Shown one piece after another: positions 15,912-23,751 of a DNA stretch of 25,719 nucleotides. The stretch's first letter is position 1. Every line of letters starts with the position of its first letter. The stretch covers positions 1 to 25,719 of the forward strand of contig CAZFWV010000056.1 of the NCBI GenBank assembly GCA_964522605.1, in the 5' to 3' direction. The DNA comes from CAVZLD01 sp964522605. GTDB lineage: Bacteria; Planctomycetota; Planctomycetia; Pirellulales; Pirellulaceae. Both the position numbers and the translations under genes were made by a program. The notes under the pieces were generated by a model. That model ran no database searches. It was given only the letters and a program-made list of their open reading frames with translations, and was not told the DNA's origin.

Positions 15912-15976
15912 TAATTCCGAGTCACTAGTCCACCTAACCTTTGGAAGCGATATTCATCGCCTACTCTACTGATCGC

Positions 15977-16004
15977 ATTCTAATCGACAATACACGCTTT
16001 GCAA
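15977..16004 (-). promoter_or_regulatory. Candidate promoter of the sigma-54 activator
   Basis: On the minus strand TTGCAA (15999-16004) and TAGAAT (15977-15982) are separated by 16 bases, the same layout as the nrdJ promoter. Transcription would begin near 15970 and leave a leader of about 135 bases. Confidence 0.55.
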
Positions 16005-16165
16005 TCAATTTCTGCACACGCCTCCTCGCCCCCCTGTTTTACCAGACCGCCCAACCAAACAGTTGAGGTGAGGACGTGTTTCAGCGCCTTAGCGCAGCCA
16101 GGATTTGACGTTCAGCAGACTGAACAGCAGAGATCGCCGAGCAGCAGTCAGACAATTCTCGACGC

Positions 16166-16945
16166 TCACTCGGCAGCGTTGCCGGGGGCGATTTCATCCG
16201 GCTGGAAGAACATCATGTGCTGCCAAGGCAGGTTGTCGAACTCGCGCACCAAGCGAAAGCCGTTGGGCACCAGTTCCTTCAGAATCTGTTCCTTGCTCAT
16301 CTTGTGCAGCGGCTTAATGGGGACTTCAGGATCTTCGGCGCGAAACTCGACCAGGACCAGTTGGCCTTCCGGTTTCAGTGCTCGGCGCATCTGGGTGAGC
16401 ATGGCTTCGGGATAGGAAAACTCATGATAAACGTCGACACACAGAATCAGATCGACGACGCCTGCAGGCAGTTTCGGATCGACCTCGGTACCCAGAATCG
16501 ACTTGATATTTTGCAGCGAGTCTTCGGCCGCCCGCGCCTCCATGAGCCGCAGCATTTCGGATTGGATATCCACCGCCAGAACGCGTCCGGCAGGATTAAC
16601 GGCTTCCGCCATGCGCAGCGTGTAAAAACCATTCCCGCATCCCATATCACAGACCAACATGCCGGGCTGCAGGCGGAGTTCCCGCAGCATCGTTTCGCAG
16701 TCTTCTTCCCGTTGCCGAGACTCCCGAGTCAGCCAGGGAGCACCCAGATAATGCATCGTCTGCGCGATCTCACGTCCGCGGTAGTGCGTGGGTTTTGGCG
16801 TGGTGAGCAGCGGTTGTTCGCGCTGGGCCCAGCCCACCGCGGCTTCGATCAGCACGTACGCCAGGATCGTAGACAGCAAAATTGGGCGAACCGAAATGTT
16901 CACGGAAACCTCCTCGGCGGACGTGTCGATCGACACCTCATTCAT
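16166..16945 (-). CDS. SAM-dependent methyltransferase with signal-peptide-like N terminus
   Basis: A 259-residue class I methyltransferase of unknown substrate. The SAM-binding motif I is VCDMGCGNGFYTLRMAE (about residues 98-114), followed by the acidic end of strand 2 in VLAVDIQSEML and motif VDVYHEF (about 170-176), and GQLVLVEF on strand 5. Before this lies a hydrophobic segment (about residues 22-39, ILLSTILAYVLIEAAVGWA), which looks like a membrane anchor or signal peptide; this is odd because SAM is cytoplasmic. The ATG at 16945 is preferred; the in-frame GTG at 16978 would lie at or before the predicted transcription start. The first codons carry a 15-base tandem duplication. No neighbour hints at the substrate. 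Confidence 0.82.
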   Translation of the reverse strand: MNEVSIDTSAEEVSVNISVRPILLSTILAYVLIEAAVGWAQREQPLLTTPKPTHYRGREIAQTMHYLGAPWLTRESRQREEDCETMLRELRLQPGMLVCDMGCGNGFYTLRMAEAVNPAGRVLAVDIQSEMLRLMEARAAEDSLQNIKSILGTEVDPKLPAGVVDLILCVDVYHEFSYPEAMLTQMRRALKPEGQLVLVEFRAEDPEVPIKPLHKMSKEQILKELVPNGFRLVREFDNLPWQHMMFFQPDEIAPGNAAE

Positions 16946-16958
16946 CGACACCTTATTC
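16929..16958 (-). repeat. 15-bp tandem duplication over the methyltransferase start
   Basis: Two adjacent 15-base units, 16929-16943 (ATCGACACCTCATTC) and 16944-16958 (ATCGACACCTTATTC), differ at one base. They span the ribosome binding site and first codons of the methyltransferase, duplicating the AGGTGTCGAT segment. Confidence 0.85.
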
Positions 16959-16980
16959 GACGTGCAGTTTATAAGCACTC

Positions 16981-16986
16981 ATTCTA
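16981..16986 (-). promoter_or_regulatory. Possible -10 box of the methyltransferase gene
   Basis: TAGAAT on the minus strand, 36 bases before the ATG at 16945. No good -35 hexamer is seen, so this rests on the -10 motif and its position. Confidence 0.35.
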
Positions 16987-17066
16987 CCAGAGGTTGCGAA
17001 CAGGATTCACTCTCGCTCCGAGGTCGTGCAATTCCCGACTTGCTGGCTCGGTGGACCCTCTCCGTG

Positions 17067-17215
17067 GCGAATCGTTTAACCCGCAGCCGTCAGGCGAGGT
17101 GCGTTGAACCGCAGGCTCACGCCGCGCGCATCGAGCCGCACGTTTCCGGAGGTGATGGCCACCGACTAGGGGATCCAGAAACGAACCTCGCCTGACGGCT
17201 GCGGGTTAAACGCAT
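17067..17215. repeat. Palindromic repeat element, copy 2
   Basis: The same 28-base arms as copy 1: left at 17073-17100, right at 17185-17212, both perfect. The core is 84 bases. It matches the copy 1 core only when reverse-complemented: 55 of 70 positions agree by hand alignment with one 14-base gap, and an 18-base block is identical (4404-4421 against 17136-17153). The outer flanks (GCGAAT on the left, GCAT on the right) have the same orientation as copy 1. Confidence 0.95.
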
Positions 17216-17361
17216 GTTTGCAGGAACACGGGGACAGTCAATGCGTCGTGGACAACCAACCCGCGACTCGACTGGCGACGAGTCGGCCGACGAAGAGCGC
17301 GAAAGGCAGCGGCGCCCGAAACGCGCCGAAGAAATGACCAAGCGGGGCGGCGGCTCCCGCA

Positions 17362-18261
17362 CTACGCCGCTTCCGACGGCCCCGAGACGGCCGCCGTTTG
17401 AAGGGCGATCACGGCGATCCCATGCCGTTGGGCAAAGCGAATAAACTCGGGCTCATCAATCAGGATCGTGCGACCGGCCTCAATTGCCAAAACACGGGCC
17501 CCCGCTTCGACCATGGTCTGGAGCGTTCCCAATCCGACGGTAGGAACATCGAACCGCATATCTTGTTGTGGTTTAGCAATCTTGACCACCGTGAAGCCAC
17601 CGGCCGGACAGAGTCGCCCGGCGCGACGAATGCACTCATCGGTCCCTTCGACTGCTTCGACCGCCAGCACGGCACGTCCTTTGACCGCGACACTCTGTCC
17701 CACGTCCAGTCTTCCCATTTCGGCGGCCAATTGCCAACCGAACGCAATATCTTTCTCTTGGCCACTGCGGAGACGGCCTCCACTCAGCTGTCCACGTTTG
17801 ACGAGAAGTTCCGGGGCAAAGTCGGTCGCGGGAGCGAAGCGGATCCCCCGCTTGGCGAATGCGTCGACAATCGTACCGAGCATCGTGTCGTCCTTCCGAT
17901 CGCGGGTCTTCGTGATGAAATGGGGATAGAAGACGCGCACGAATTCCCAGTCGGGGAAATGCTTGAGCCAGTAGAACTTTTGAAACAGGAGAACTTTGTG
18001 GATCTTTCCGGCCATCGTCGCGCAATGGACTCGACGGCGGCGGAAATAGCGCACGGCCGCGCCCAGGCGAGCGACCCCAATCGTCTGAAAATCGTGGCAC
18101 ACCTGCTGCAGCGCAGGGTCCGCATGGTCTTTCACGCCCAAACAATAGACGCGCTTACCCTGCTGTCGCAGGGCTTGGGCAACGACGAGCGGATACCGCC
18201 CCCAGCCCGCCACGAGTCCAATGCGGTCCTCGGGAGCGGCAGAATCGTCTCGCACATTCAT
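17362..18261 (-). CDS. lpxI: UDP-2,3-diacylglucosamine diphosphatase LpxI
   Basis: A 299-residue LpxI (formerly DUF1009). It hydrolyses UDP-2,3-diacylglucosamine to lipid X, the fourth step of lipid A synthesis, replacing LpxH. Characteristic stretches are IGLVAGWGRYPLVVAQALRQ at the N terminus, the MAGKIHKVLLF segment near residue 83, DDTMLGTIVDAFAKRGI, and the C-terminal MRFDVPTVGLGTLQTMVEAGARVLAIEAGRTILID. The ATG at 18261 is chosen; AGAGG lies about eight bases upstream, and a TTG at 18282 is less likely. It follows lpxD by 109 bases on the same strand, as in lipid A clusters of other bacteria, but fabZ and lpxA are not between them. Confidence 0.92.
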   Translation of the reverse strand: MNVRDDSAAPEDRIGLVAGWGRYPLVVAQALRQQGKRVYCLGVKDHADPALQQVCHDFQTIGVARLGAAVRYFRRRRVHCATMAGKIHKVLLFQKFYWLKHFPDWEFVRVFYPHFITKTRDRKDDTMLGTIVDAFAKRGIRFAPATDFAPELLVKRGQLSGGRLRSGQEKDIAFGWQLAAEMGRLDVGQSVAVKGRAVLAVEAVEGTDECIRRAGRLCPAGGFTVVKIAKPQQDMRFDVPTVGLGTLQTMVEAGARVLAIEAGRTILIDEPEFIRFAQRHGIAVIALQTAAVSGPSEAA

Positions 18262-18370
18262 CCGCGGAACCTCTCGCAACAAGCTTGTCCCTCAGGTTCG
18301 AGCGAACGCAGTCGCGGGCGACGGAATGCGACGTCGCGCGTGTTGGGCACGGTTAGTGGATTGCTGGCAC

Positions 18371-19441
18371 TCAAGCCGCCTCCGTCGGAGTTCGAGACCG
18401 AGCCGACTCAGTCAGCTGCTGCTTGAGTTGTTCGACCTGCCGCTGTAAGTCGCGAAGCTGCCGGCGCATCTCCGGCAAGCGTGCGAAGGCCGCCTGACGC
18501 GCCATCTGTTCTCGCTCGGGAGTCGCTGGAATTCCCAGAACCGTGGTGTCGTCCGGAACATCACGGAGAATCCCTGCTTTGGCGCCGAGTACGGCGCGGT
18601 GACCGATGCGGACATGGTCGGGAACTCCCACCTGTCCCGCCATCACTACGTAATCTCCCGTCATACTGCTGCCAGCGATTCCGACCTGCGAACAGATGAG
18701 ATTGTGGCGCCCGATGCGACAGTTGTGGGCAATCATCACCTGATTGTCGATCTTGGTTCCATCTCCGATGACCGTCGGTCCATAGGTTCCGCGGTCGATC
18801 GTCGCGCCGGCCCCAATCTCGACGTCACAGCCGATGCGGACATACCCCAGCTGATCGCCGCGCTGATGTTGACCACCCACCGTGTCATAGCCGAAACCAA
18901 ACGCTCCGATGATCGCCGCGGCATGAATGACGCATCGCGCACCGACAACCGTGTTCTCGTAGAGTACGACTTGTGGGTAAATCGTGACCTCGTCGTCAAT
19001 CTGACAGCCGGACATGACACACGCATGGGCATGGATCGTCGCACCGCGCCCGATCCGAACGTTCGGTCCGATCACGGCGAACGGGTGCACGTCAACATCC
19101 TCCGCCAATTGGGCAGTGGGATGGATCGAGGCCAGTGGGCTGACGCCGATTCGGGCGAATTCAAGCGGAGGTCGGAAATGACGCACAATCGCCGCGAAGG
19201 CCGGCCGCACCTGCGCCACTCGAATCATGGGACGTCCCAGATCCTCACAATCAAGCGGTGCGAGCACGGCACCGGCTGCAGATCCGCCGACTCGCGTTTT
19301 GAGCCGCAGGTCGTCGAGAAACGCGATCTGATCGGGTTCCGCGTGCTCCAACGGCGCGGCCCCGCAGATCGGCAAGTCGGGATCGCCCTGCAATCGCCCC
19401 TGAACGAGCGCCGCCAAATCCTTTAACGTCGATCCTTCCAT
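18371..19441 (-). CDS. lpxD: UDP-3-O-acylglucosamine N-acyltransferase LpxD
   Basis: A 356-residue LpxD. It transfers a hydroxyacyl chain from acyl carrier protein to UDP-3-O-acylglucosamine, the third step of lipid A synthesis. The N-terminal uridine-binding domain (TLKDLAALVQGRLQGD ... IAFLDD) is followed by a left-handed beta-helix of hexapeptide repeats (for example IGPNVRIGRGATIHAHACV). The region IIGAFGFGYDTVGGQHQ holds the probable catalytic histidine near residue 191. The last about 40 residues are Gln/Leu/Arg-rich and likely form a coiled coil. The ATG at 19441 has AGGAG directly upstream and gives normal length; longer in-frame readings lack support. Confidence 0.95.
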   Translation of the reverse strand: MEGSTLKDLAALVQGRLQGDPDLPICGAAPLEHAEPDQIAFLDDLRLKTRVGGSAAGAVLAPLDCEDLGRPMIRVAQVRPAFAAIVRHFRPPLEFARIGVSPLASIHPTAQLAEDVDVHPFAVIGPNVRIGRGATIHAHACVMSGCQIDDEVTIYPQVVLYENTVVGARCVIHAAAIIGAFGFGYDTVGGQHQRGDQLGYVRIGCDVEIGAGATIDRGTYGPTVIGDGTKIDNQVMIAHNCRIGRHNLICSQVGIAGSSMTGDYVVMAGQVGVPDHVRIGHRAVLGAKAGILRDVPDDTTVLGIPATPEREQMARQAAFARLPEMRRQLRDLQRQVEQLKQQLTESARSRTPTEAA

Positions 19442-19874
19442 CGCTCCTGACCTCATCCGTTGCTGACGCAGCGATTGATTGACGCCGAAAAGGGCGGATC
19501 GAACGAGCCAATCCGCGCCCCAGTCCACCGCCTCCGTGAGGGGGCGATCGTACCTGCTTTGGAACAGGCAGGCAAGGTCGACGAACCCGCAGGTTGATAT
19601 GACAGCAATGCTTGCGCGTTCGATTCGATCGGAGAGAAGCAACGGAGCGGGCGGGATCACCGCGGTGCCACGCACGAGTCGAGCGAGCTTAGGGATGACT
19701 CCAGCACAACTTCGTCGTTTTTCAATGAGGGCGGCTGGGGTCGAGCGCAGCGAGCCCCCAGTTCACGCGGCTGGGGGCTCGACACTCGTTCCTCGCGTCT
19801 CGACCCCAGGCACCCAAATGCCGAGGTTGTTCTTGAGTCACCCCTTGGCTCGGAATCCTTCTGACCGGAAGCGA
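19442..19874. other. Spacer between rseP and lpxD
   Basis: About 430 bases where bamA and skp stand in the classical cluster. No trace of either gene is visible. The nested palindrome at 19735-19809 is the only clear structure. The in-frame extension upstream of lpxD (to 19675) has no support as coding. Confidence 0.65.
19735..19809. repeat. Nested palindromic element downstream of rseP
   Basis: Two nested perfect stems. The outer pair is CTGGGGTCGAG (19735-19745) with CTCGACCCCAG (19799-19809); the inner pair is CGAGCCCCCAG (19751-19761) with CTGGGGGCTCG (19771-19781) around a nine-base loop. It lies 65 bases after the rseP stop. It may end rseP transcription, or be a copy of a dispersed repeat different from the 28-base-armed element. 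Confidence 0.85.
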
Positions 19875-22106
19875 CTACCCGGCCATTCCGCTCAGTCGCC
19901 AGACGTCGAGACCGATGACGAAGAGCATCAGACCGAGGATCAGGCAGAGCCCGGCCATCGTCAATCCGAACGCTACGCGCTCGTTCACCGGCCGTCGGAA
20001 GATCCCTTCGTAGAGCAAGAACATGGCGTGTCCCCCGTCGAGCACTGGAATCGGCAGGAAGTTGATCACGGCCAGATTCGCGCTCAAGAGGGTCAGGAAG
20101 ATCAACAACCGGGGGATCCCCGCATGGGCCTCCATCCCTGCCATCGTGGCGATGGAGGCAGGGCCACCCAGGTTGGTCACCGACATCTGCCCGGTCACGA
20201 GTCGGTGCAGAATGAAATACACCTGACGCATGGATTCGACCGTTTCCCGCAGTCCCAACTGGAGCGACCGACTCCAGTTCGACTCTTGGTGAAGTTCCTC
20301 AGCACTCGTCAGTTTCAACCCTCGGTCGGCCACATTCCACGTATCGGACGCAAAGGGCGCCAGATCCGCGTCGCCGGACTCTCCGTCGCGACGATAACTC
20401 ACACGCACGGTCGTTTCCGGCATGCTCAACTGCACACGCTGCTCCACCTGCGCCCAATCCAGCGGACTCAAGTAGACCGGCTTGGATGTTCCCCGCAAAA
20501 AATTGGCAATCCGCGTCCAGAGGTTTGCGGCCGGCTCAGGCATCAGTCTCCAGGTGTTGCCGGATCGCGGGAACATCTTGGCAGCGAGTCGTGCATCGGC
20601 TTCGGAACCAGGGATGAATTGGACCTGTTCGATCACATCACCCGGACGGATCCCGGCCGATGCGGCGGGGGTACCGGGCGCGACGGAGGCCACCTCGTTC
20701 ACAATCGGAAAAGCCACCCCGAGCGCCTCGGCATCGATCGCATTTCCGGCCCCGATGCCGATCTGCAGCATCTGGACCTCGCGCAGGCGGGCCGTGATCG
20801 TGATGGGTTCCGCCACGCCTTCACGGACGACGCGGAGCGGCACTTCCTGTCCGGCCAATCTGCGCAATTGAACGGGCAGCGCCGCGGCATGCTCGACCGG
20901 TTGCCCCGCGACCTGAGTAATCCGATCCCCAACCTGCAGCCCTGCGGCTTCGGCCGGTGAACCGCGCTGAATGGCGATGATCGGCCCCATCTTCATCCCC
21001 AGACCGAGCCATCGCAGGGGTTGGGGCTGCACACGAATCGAGATCTCCTGCGACGGAGCTTCCACCGCCTGCGACGCGTCTCCATCCTGGCTGGAACGCT
21101 GGACCGTCAATTCGATCGGCGTATCGACCCTTTGCGCCAGGAGACGACTCAACTGCGTGTAGTCTTCCACCGGCTGATCATCGACTGCGATGATCACGTC
21201 GCCGTTTTCCAACGGCGGTTCGGCCTGCATGGCAGACAGGTGCGCGAGCGCGGTGCGGACCTCATCGCTGGTCGCGACTTGGGTGGATCCGTACGGGCTG
21301 ATCCCGATGATCGGACGACCGTTCTGCTCCTCCTGGGGATCGCTCAGGTGCACCGTGGTCCATTCCGGATCGGCCGGTGGTTGCCCCGGCGGCGTGTACG
21401 GCTCGACCAACACATCCAGGTCTCGGTTTGCCCCCGTCATCATGACTTTGACCATCAGATCCTTATCGAAACGCAGATGCGGAGACCGAATTCCATCGCG
21501 TCCGAGTTGAAGGATGCGGTCACCCGACTGGAATCCGACTTCCCAGGCAGAAAGCCCGGGACTGGTCGATCCGACCAGACAGGGTGTGTAGATGACTCCC
21601 ATGCGATAGGCGACCATCCCGAAGATCACGGCAAAGATCAGGTTCATGATCACGCCGGCCGAGATAATCAGCAGCCGCTGGGGGACCGTTTTGGCGGGAT
21701 AGCTGCGGGGATCAATTCCGCCGGTGGTCCCCCCGGCGTTCTCACCGCCCGAACCACCGTCCCGCGCCACGCGAATCCGCTCGGCCTCTTTCGCCGCATT
21801 GGCGGGATTATCATCCTGTCCGAGCATTTTCACGTAACCGCCCAGCGGGATGATGCCAATGCCGTATTCCGTCTCACCGATCTGTTTCCGGAACAGAGCG
21901 CGGGGCAGTTGCAGGGGGCCCAATCGCAACGGAACGTCGAAGCCGACGTAAAACTTCTCGCATTTGACCCCGCAGGCCTTGGCCGCGAGGAAATGCCCCA
22001 GCTCATGCACGAAGATGACAAAGCCCAAGCCGAGGGCAGCCAGCAGAATGGACCACAGCACGGAGCCAGAAATCACGGCAAACAAGGGAATTAGGCACAC
22101 ACCCAC
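19875..22106 (-). CDS. rseP: Site-2 membrane zinc protease RseP with extra PDZ-like segments
   Basis: A 743-residue intramembrane metalloprotease; the E. coli enzyme is about 450 residues. HELGH (34-38) in the first membrane segment and LDGG (689-692) in a late one provide the zinc ligands. Further membrane segments lie near 143-168, 664-688 and 711-735. Between them is a long periplasmic part with up to four PDZ-like segments (about 175-235, 298-360, 372-440, 468-570), and a Gly-rich insertion (about 98-140) precedes the second membrane segment. It probably cleaves anti-sigma factors or membrane remnants. The GTG start is supported by AGGAGG seven bases upstream. It overlaps the dxr end by 16 bases, so translation is likely coupled. 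Confidence 0.93.
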   Translation of the reverse strand: MGVCLIPLFAVISGSVLWSILLAALGLGFVIFVHELGHFLAAKACGVKCEKFYVGFDVPLRLGPLQLPRALFRKQIGETEYGIGIIPLGGYVKMLGQDDNPANAAKEAERIRVARDGGSGGENAGGTTGGIDPRSYPAKTVPQRLLIISAGVIMNLIFAVIFGMVAYRMGVIYTPCLVGSTSPGLSAWEVGFQSGDRILQLGRDGIRSPHLRFDKDLMVKVMMTGANRDLDVLVEPYTPPGQPPADPEWTTVHLSDPQEEQNGRPIIGISPYGSTQVATSDEVRTALAHLSAMQAEPPLENGDVIIAVDDQPVEDYTQLSRLLAQRVDTPIELTVQRSSQDGDASQAVEAPSQEISIRVQPQPLRWLGLGMKMGPIIAIQRGSPAEAAGLQVGDRITQVAGQPVEHAAALPVQLRRLAGQEVPLRVVREGVAEPITITARLREVQMLQIGIGAGNAIDAEALGVAFPIVNEVASVAPGTPAASAGIRPGDVIEQVQFIPGSEADARLAAKMFPRSGNTWRLMPEPAANLWTRIANFLRGTSKPVYLSPLDWAQVEQRVQLSMPETTVRVSYRRDGESGDADLAPFASDTWNVADRGLKLTSAEELHQESNWSRSLQLGLRETVESMRQVYFILHRLVTGQMSVTNLGGPASIATMAGMEAHAGIPRLLIFLTLLSANLAVINFLPIPVLDGGHAMFLLYEGIFRRPVNERVAFGLTMAGLCLILGLMLFVIGLDVWRLSGMAG

Positions 22107-23254
22107 CGAGAAACCTCCTGCCGAGCCCAGCGGTCCAGACGCAATAGTTCCGAGAGCGTGGGGTTCGGGTCGAAATGATGATGTTCCAATATGGCTTGGG
22201 AAGCGGGCACGATCTCGTGAAACTGGAGCCGCCCGTTCAAAAACTCCTGTACGGCCGCCTCGTTGGCGGCGTTCATGACGACTCCACTGGTCCCACCGCG
22301 ACGCGCCACCTCATCCCCCAGCCGAAGGGCCGGAAACCGCTCCGGATCCGGCGGCTCAAAATCCAGCTGGTACGCCTGCCCCCAATCCAGCGGGGTCGCG
22401 ATTCCCGGTACACGATCCGGATAGGTCAACGCGTACTGAATCGGAAGTTTCATATCCGGCGGGCTCAACTGAGCGACAACCGAGCCGTCCTGGAATTCAA
22501 CCAGCGAGTGCACGATGGATTGCGGGTGGATCACGACCTGAATCTGATCGGGGGAAAGACCGAACAGCCAACGAGCTTCGACAATTTCGAGCGCCTTATT
22601 CATCATGGTCGCCGAGTCGACAGTGATCTTTGGCCCCATCTCCCAGGTCGGATGCTCCAGCGCTTCGGCGACCGTGACACGCCGCATTTGTTCGGCGGTA
22701 TACCGTCGAAAGGGTCCGCCGCTGGCCGTCAAAATCACGCGCTTGACCTGCTCCCGCCGACCGGCCGCAAGCAACTGGAAAATCGCACTATGCTCGCTGT
22801 CCACGGGAAGAATCGTCGCTCCGCGCTCGGCAGCGAGTCCCATCACGAGCGGACCGGCAACTACCATCGTCTCTTTATTCGCCAAGGCCACCCGTTTACC
22901 GGCTTCGATCGCCGCCCAGGTTCCGCGCAAACCGGCACTGCCCACGATCGCCGCCACGACAATCGCCACCTCCGGGTCCCGCGCAATCTGCTCCACGGCC
23001 GCCTCGCCCACCAGCACCTGCGTCTCGGGAGGCAACTGCCACTGCGAAACCGGCTCCGCCTGACTCGGATTCGTCGCCACGAGCCAACGTGGTCGGTGCC
23101 GATGCGCCTGCTGAACCGCCTGCCCGATCCGGGAGTGGGCCGTAATCGCGTAGGTTGCCAGTCGGTCGGGCAAGGCCGCGATGACTTCCAGCGTGCTGCA
23201 TCCAATGCTGCCGGTCGATCCCAGAATCGCGACGTTCGTCACTCGGCTACTCAT
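22091..23254 (-). CDS. dxr: 1-deoxy-D-xylulose-5-phosphate reductoisomerase
   Basis: A 387-residue enzyme of the MEP isoprenoid pathway that converts 1-deoxyxylulose 5-phosphate to 2-C-methylerythritol 4-phosphate using NADPH and a divalent metal. The NADPH motif GSTGSIG is at residues 12-18, ALANKETMV at 124-131, and the metal site is PVDSEHSAIFQ (Asp152, Glu154) together with NKALEIVEARWLF (Glu223). The substrate loop TASGGPFR and IHPQSIVHSLVEFQDGS are conserved. The ATG at 23254 gives normal length. Its last codons overlap the rseP start, and the shared promoter is likely the one at 23438-23466. Confidence 0.97.
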   Translation of the reverse strand: MSSRVTNVAILGSTGSIGCSTLEVIAALPDRLATYAITAHSRIGQAVQQAHRHRPRWLVATNPSQAEPVSQWQLPPETQVLVGEAAVEQIARDPEVAIVVAAIVGSAGLRGTWAAIEAGKRVALANKETMVVAGPLVMGLAAERGATILPVDSEHSAIFQLLAAGRREQVKRVILTASGGPFRRYTAEQMRRVTVAEALEHPTWEMGPKITVDSATMMNKALEIVEARWLFGLSPDQIQVVIHPQSIVHSLVEFQDGSVVAQLSPPDMKLPIQYALTYPDRVPGIATPLDWGQAYQLDFEPPDPERFPALRLGDEVARRGGTSGVVMNAANEAAVQEFLNGRLQFHEIVPASQAILEHHHFDPNPTLSELLRLDRWARQEVSRWVCA

Positions 23255-23437
23255 CTCGCCTCTTGCTCATGGGGATCTTCCGGTGAAGCAACCGAGGCGA
23301 GCCCCGTCCCGGGTCGAGCACCCCCGAGATCACCGAGCGAGCCTCGCACACACGGACCGGGCAACTCGCGCGAGGCTTCCAGACAGGCAGCAGGACACGC
23401 CGCCCAAACCGGAAGCGGACGGCGACACTGCCGCAGC

Positions 23438-23466
23438 ATTTTAGAATGGTACTTTTGCAGGGACAA
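23438..23466 (-). promoter_or_regulatory. Candidate dxr-rseP promoter
   Basis: On the minus strand TTGTCC (23461-23466) and TAAAAT (23438-23443) are 17 bases apart. Transcription would begin near 23431, giving a leader of about 175 bases before dxr. Confidence 0.55.
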
Positions 23467-23523
23467 GACAACTTCACGACCCGCGAGCGCGGCTTTTGAA
23501 GTTACCCATTTCGTCAGCACGTT

Positions 23524-23602
23524 GCCGGATTCGTGAGAATTCGGAGGGGGTTTCGTGGGGGGAAACTCACTCGCACAGCTCCCGAATTCTCACGAATTCG
23601 GC
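23524..23602. repeat. Palindromic element between dxr and ftsH
   Basis: A 16-base perfect inverted repeat ATTCGTGAGAATTCGG (23529-23544 with its complement at 23582-23597) extends to 21 bases with one mismatch (23524-23544, 23582-23602). The 37-base centre is G-rich and has a small GTTTC/GAAAC stem. It sits between two divergent promoters. Its form suggests a dispersed planctomycete repeat or an insulating structure; only one copy is in the window. Confidence 0.85.
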
Positions 23603-23658
23603 TACGTGCAACTTCAGCGATCGCTGCGCAGGTTCGATCCTGCCTTCGCTTGTGCAAC

Positions 23659-23667
23659 TGGTATAAT
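23659..23667 (+). promoter_or_regulatory. Extended -10 promoter of ftsH
   Basis: TGGTATAAT is a perfect extended -10 element (TGN plus TATAAT). No good -35 hexamer lies 17 bases upstream, which an extended -10 can tolerate. Transcription would begin near 23674, about 80 bases before the ATG. Confidence 0.6.
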
Positions 23668-23751
23668 GCGAATTCAGCGACGTGATCCGCAGGCTGCGGC
23701 CGGTCGAGCCAGATTCCGTTGCGCTGACAGCTACCGGAGTTGATCCAGATA

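Larger units (their letters stand above)
15835..16165. other. Spacer upstream of the sigma-54 activator
   Basis: About 330 bases between the methyltransferase stop and the activator start, both on the minus strand. It is AT-richer than its surroundings around 15910-16015. It contains a promoter (15977-16004) and a perfect dyad (15894-15911), so the activator is probably transcribed on its own. Confidence 0.65.
16946..17361. other. Spacer between lpxI and the methyltransferase gene
   Basis: About 415 bases. It holds the methyltransferase leader, a minus-strand TAGAAT (16981-16986), the second palindromic repeat (17067-17215) and its related left flank from about 17004. The remaining 145 bases before the lpxI stop show nothing. 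Confidence 0.65.
23255..23751. other. Divergent intergenic region between dxr and ftsH
   Basis: About 500 bases without a gene. It contains the minus-strand promoter for dxr-rseP, a palindromic element (23524-23602) and the ftsH -10 region. A plus-strand TAGAAT (23442-23447) overlaps the minus-strand promoter but has no -35. Confidence 0.7.

Noticed and set aside
16217..17107. Plus-strand frame of 296 codons opposite the methyltransferase and running into repeat copy 2
   Set aside because: Antisense to the methyltransferase; its C-terminal part comes from the repeat arm.
18371..19675. Extended lpxD starting at 19675
   Set aside because: The first 78 residues have no family similarity, and the ATG at 19441 has AGGAG upstream and gives normal LpxD length.
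19479..20960. Open frame of 493 codons opposite the rseP 3' part
   Set aside because: Mostly His/Arg/Gln-rich antisense translation of rseP; no domain is visible.
22175..23536. Open frame of 453 codons opposite dxr
   Set aside because: Antisense to an intact dxr with every catalytic motif; the frame has no family resemblance.
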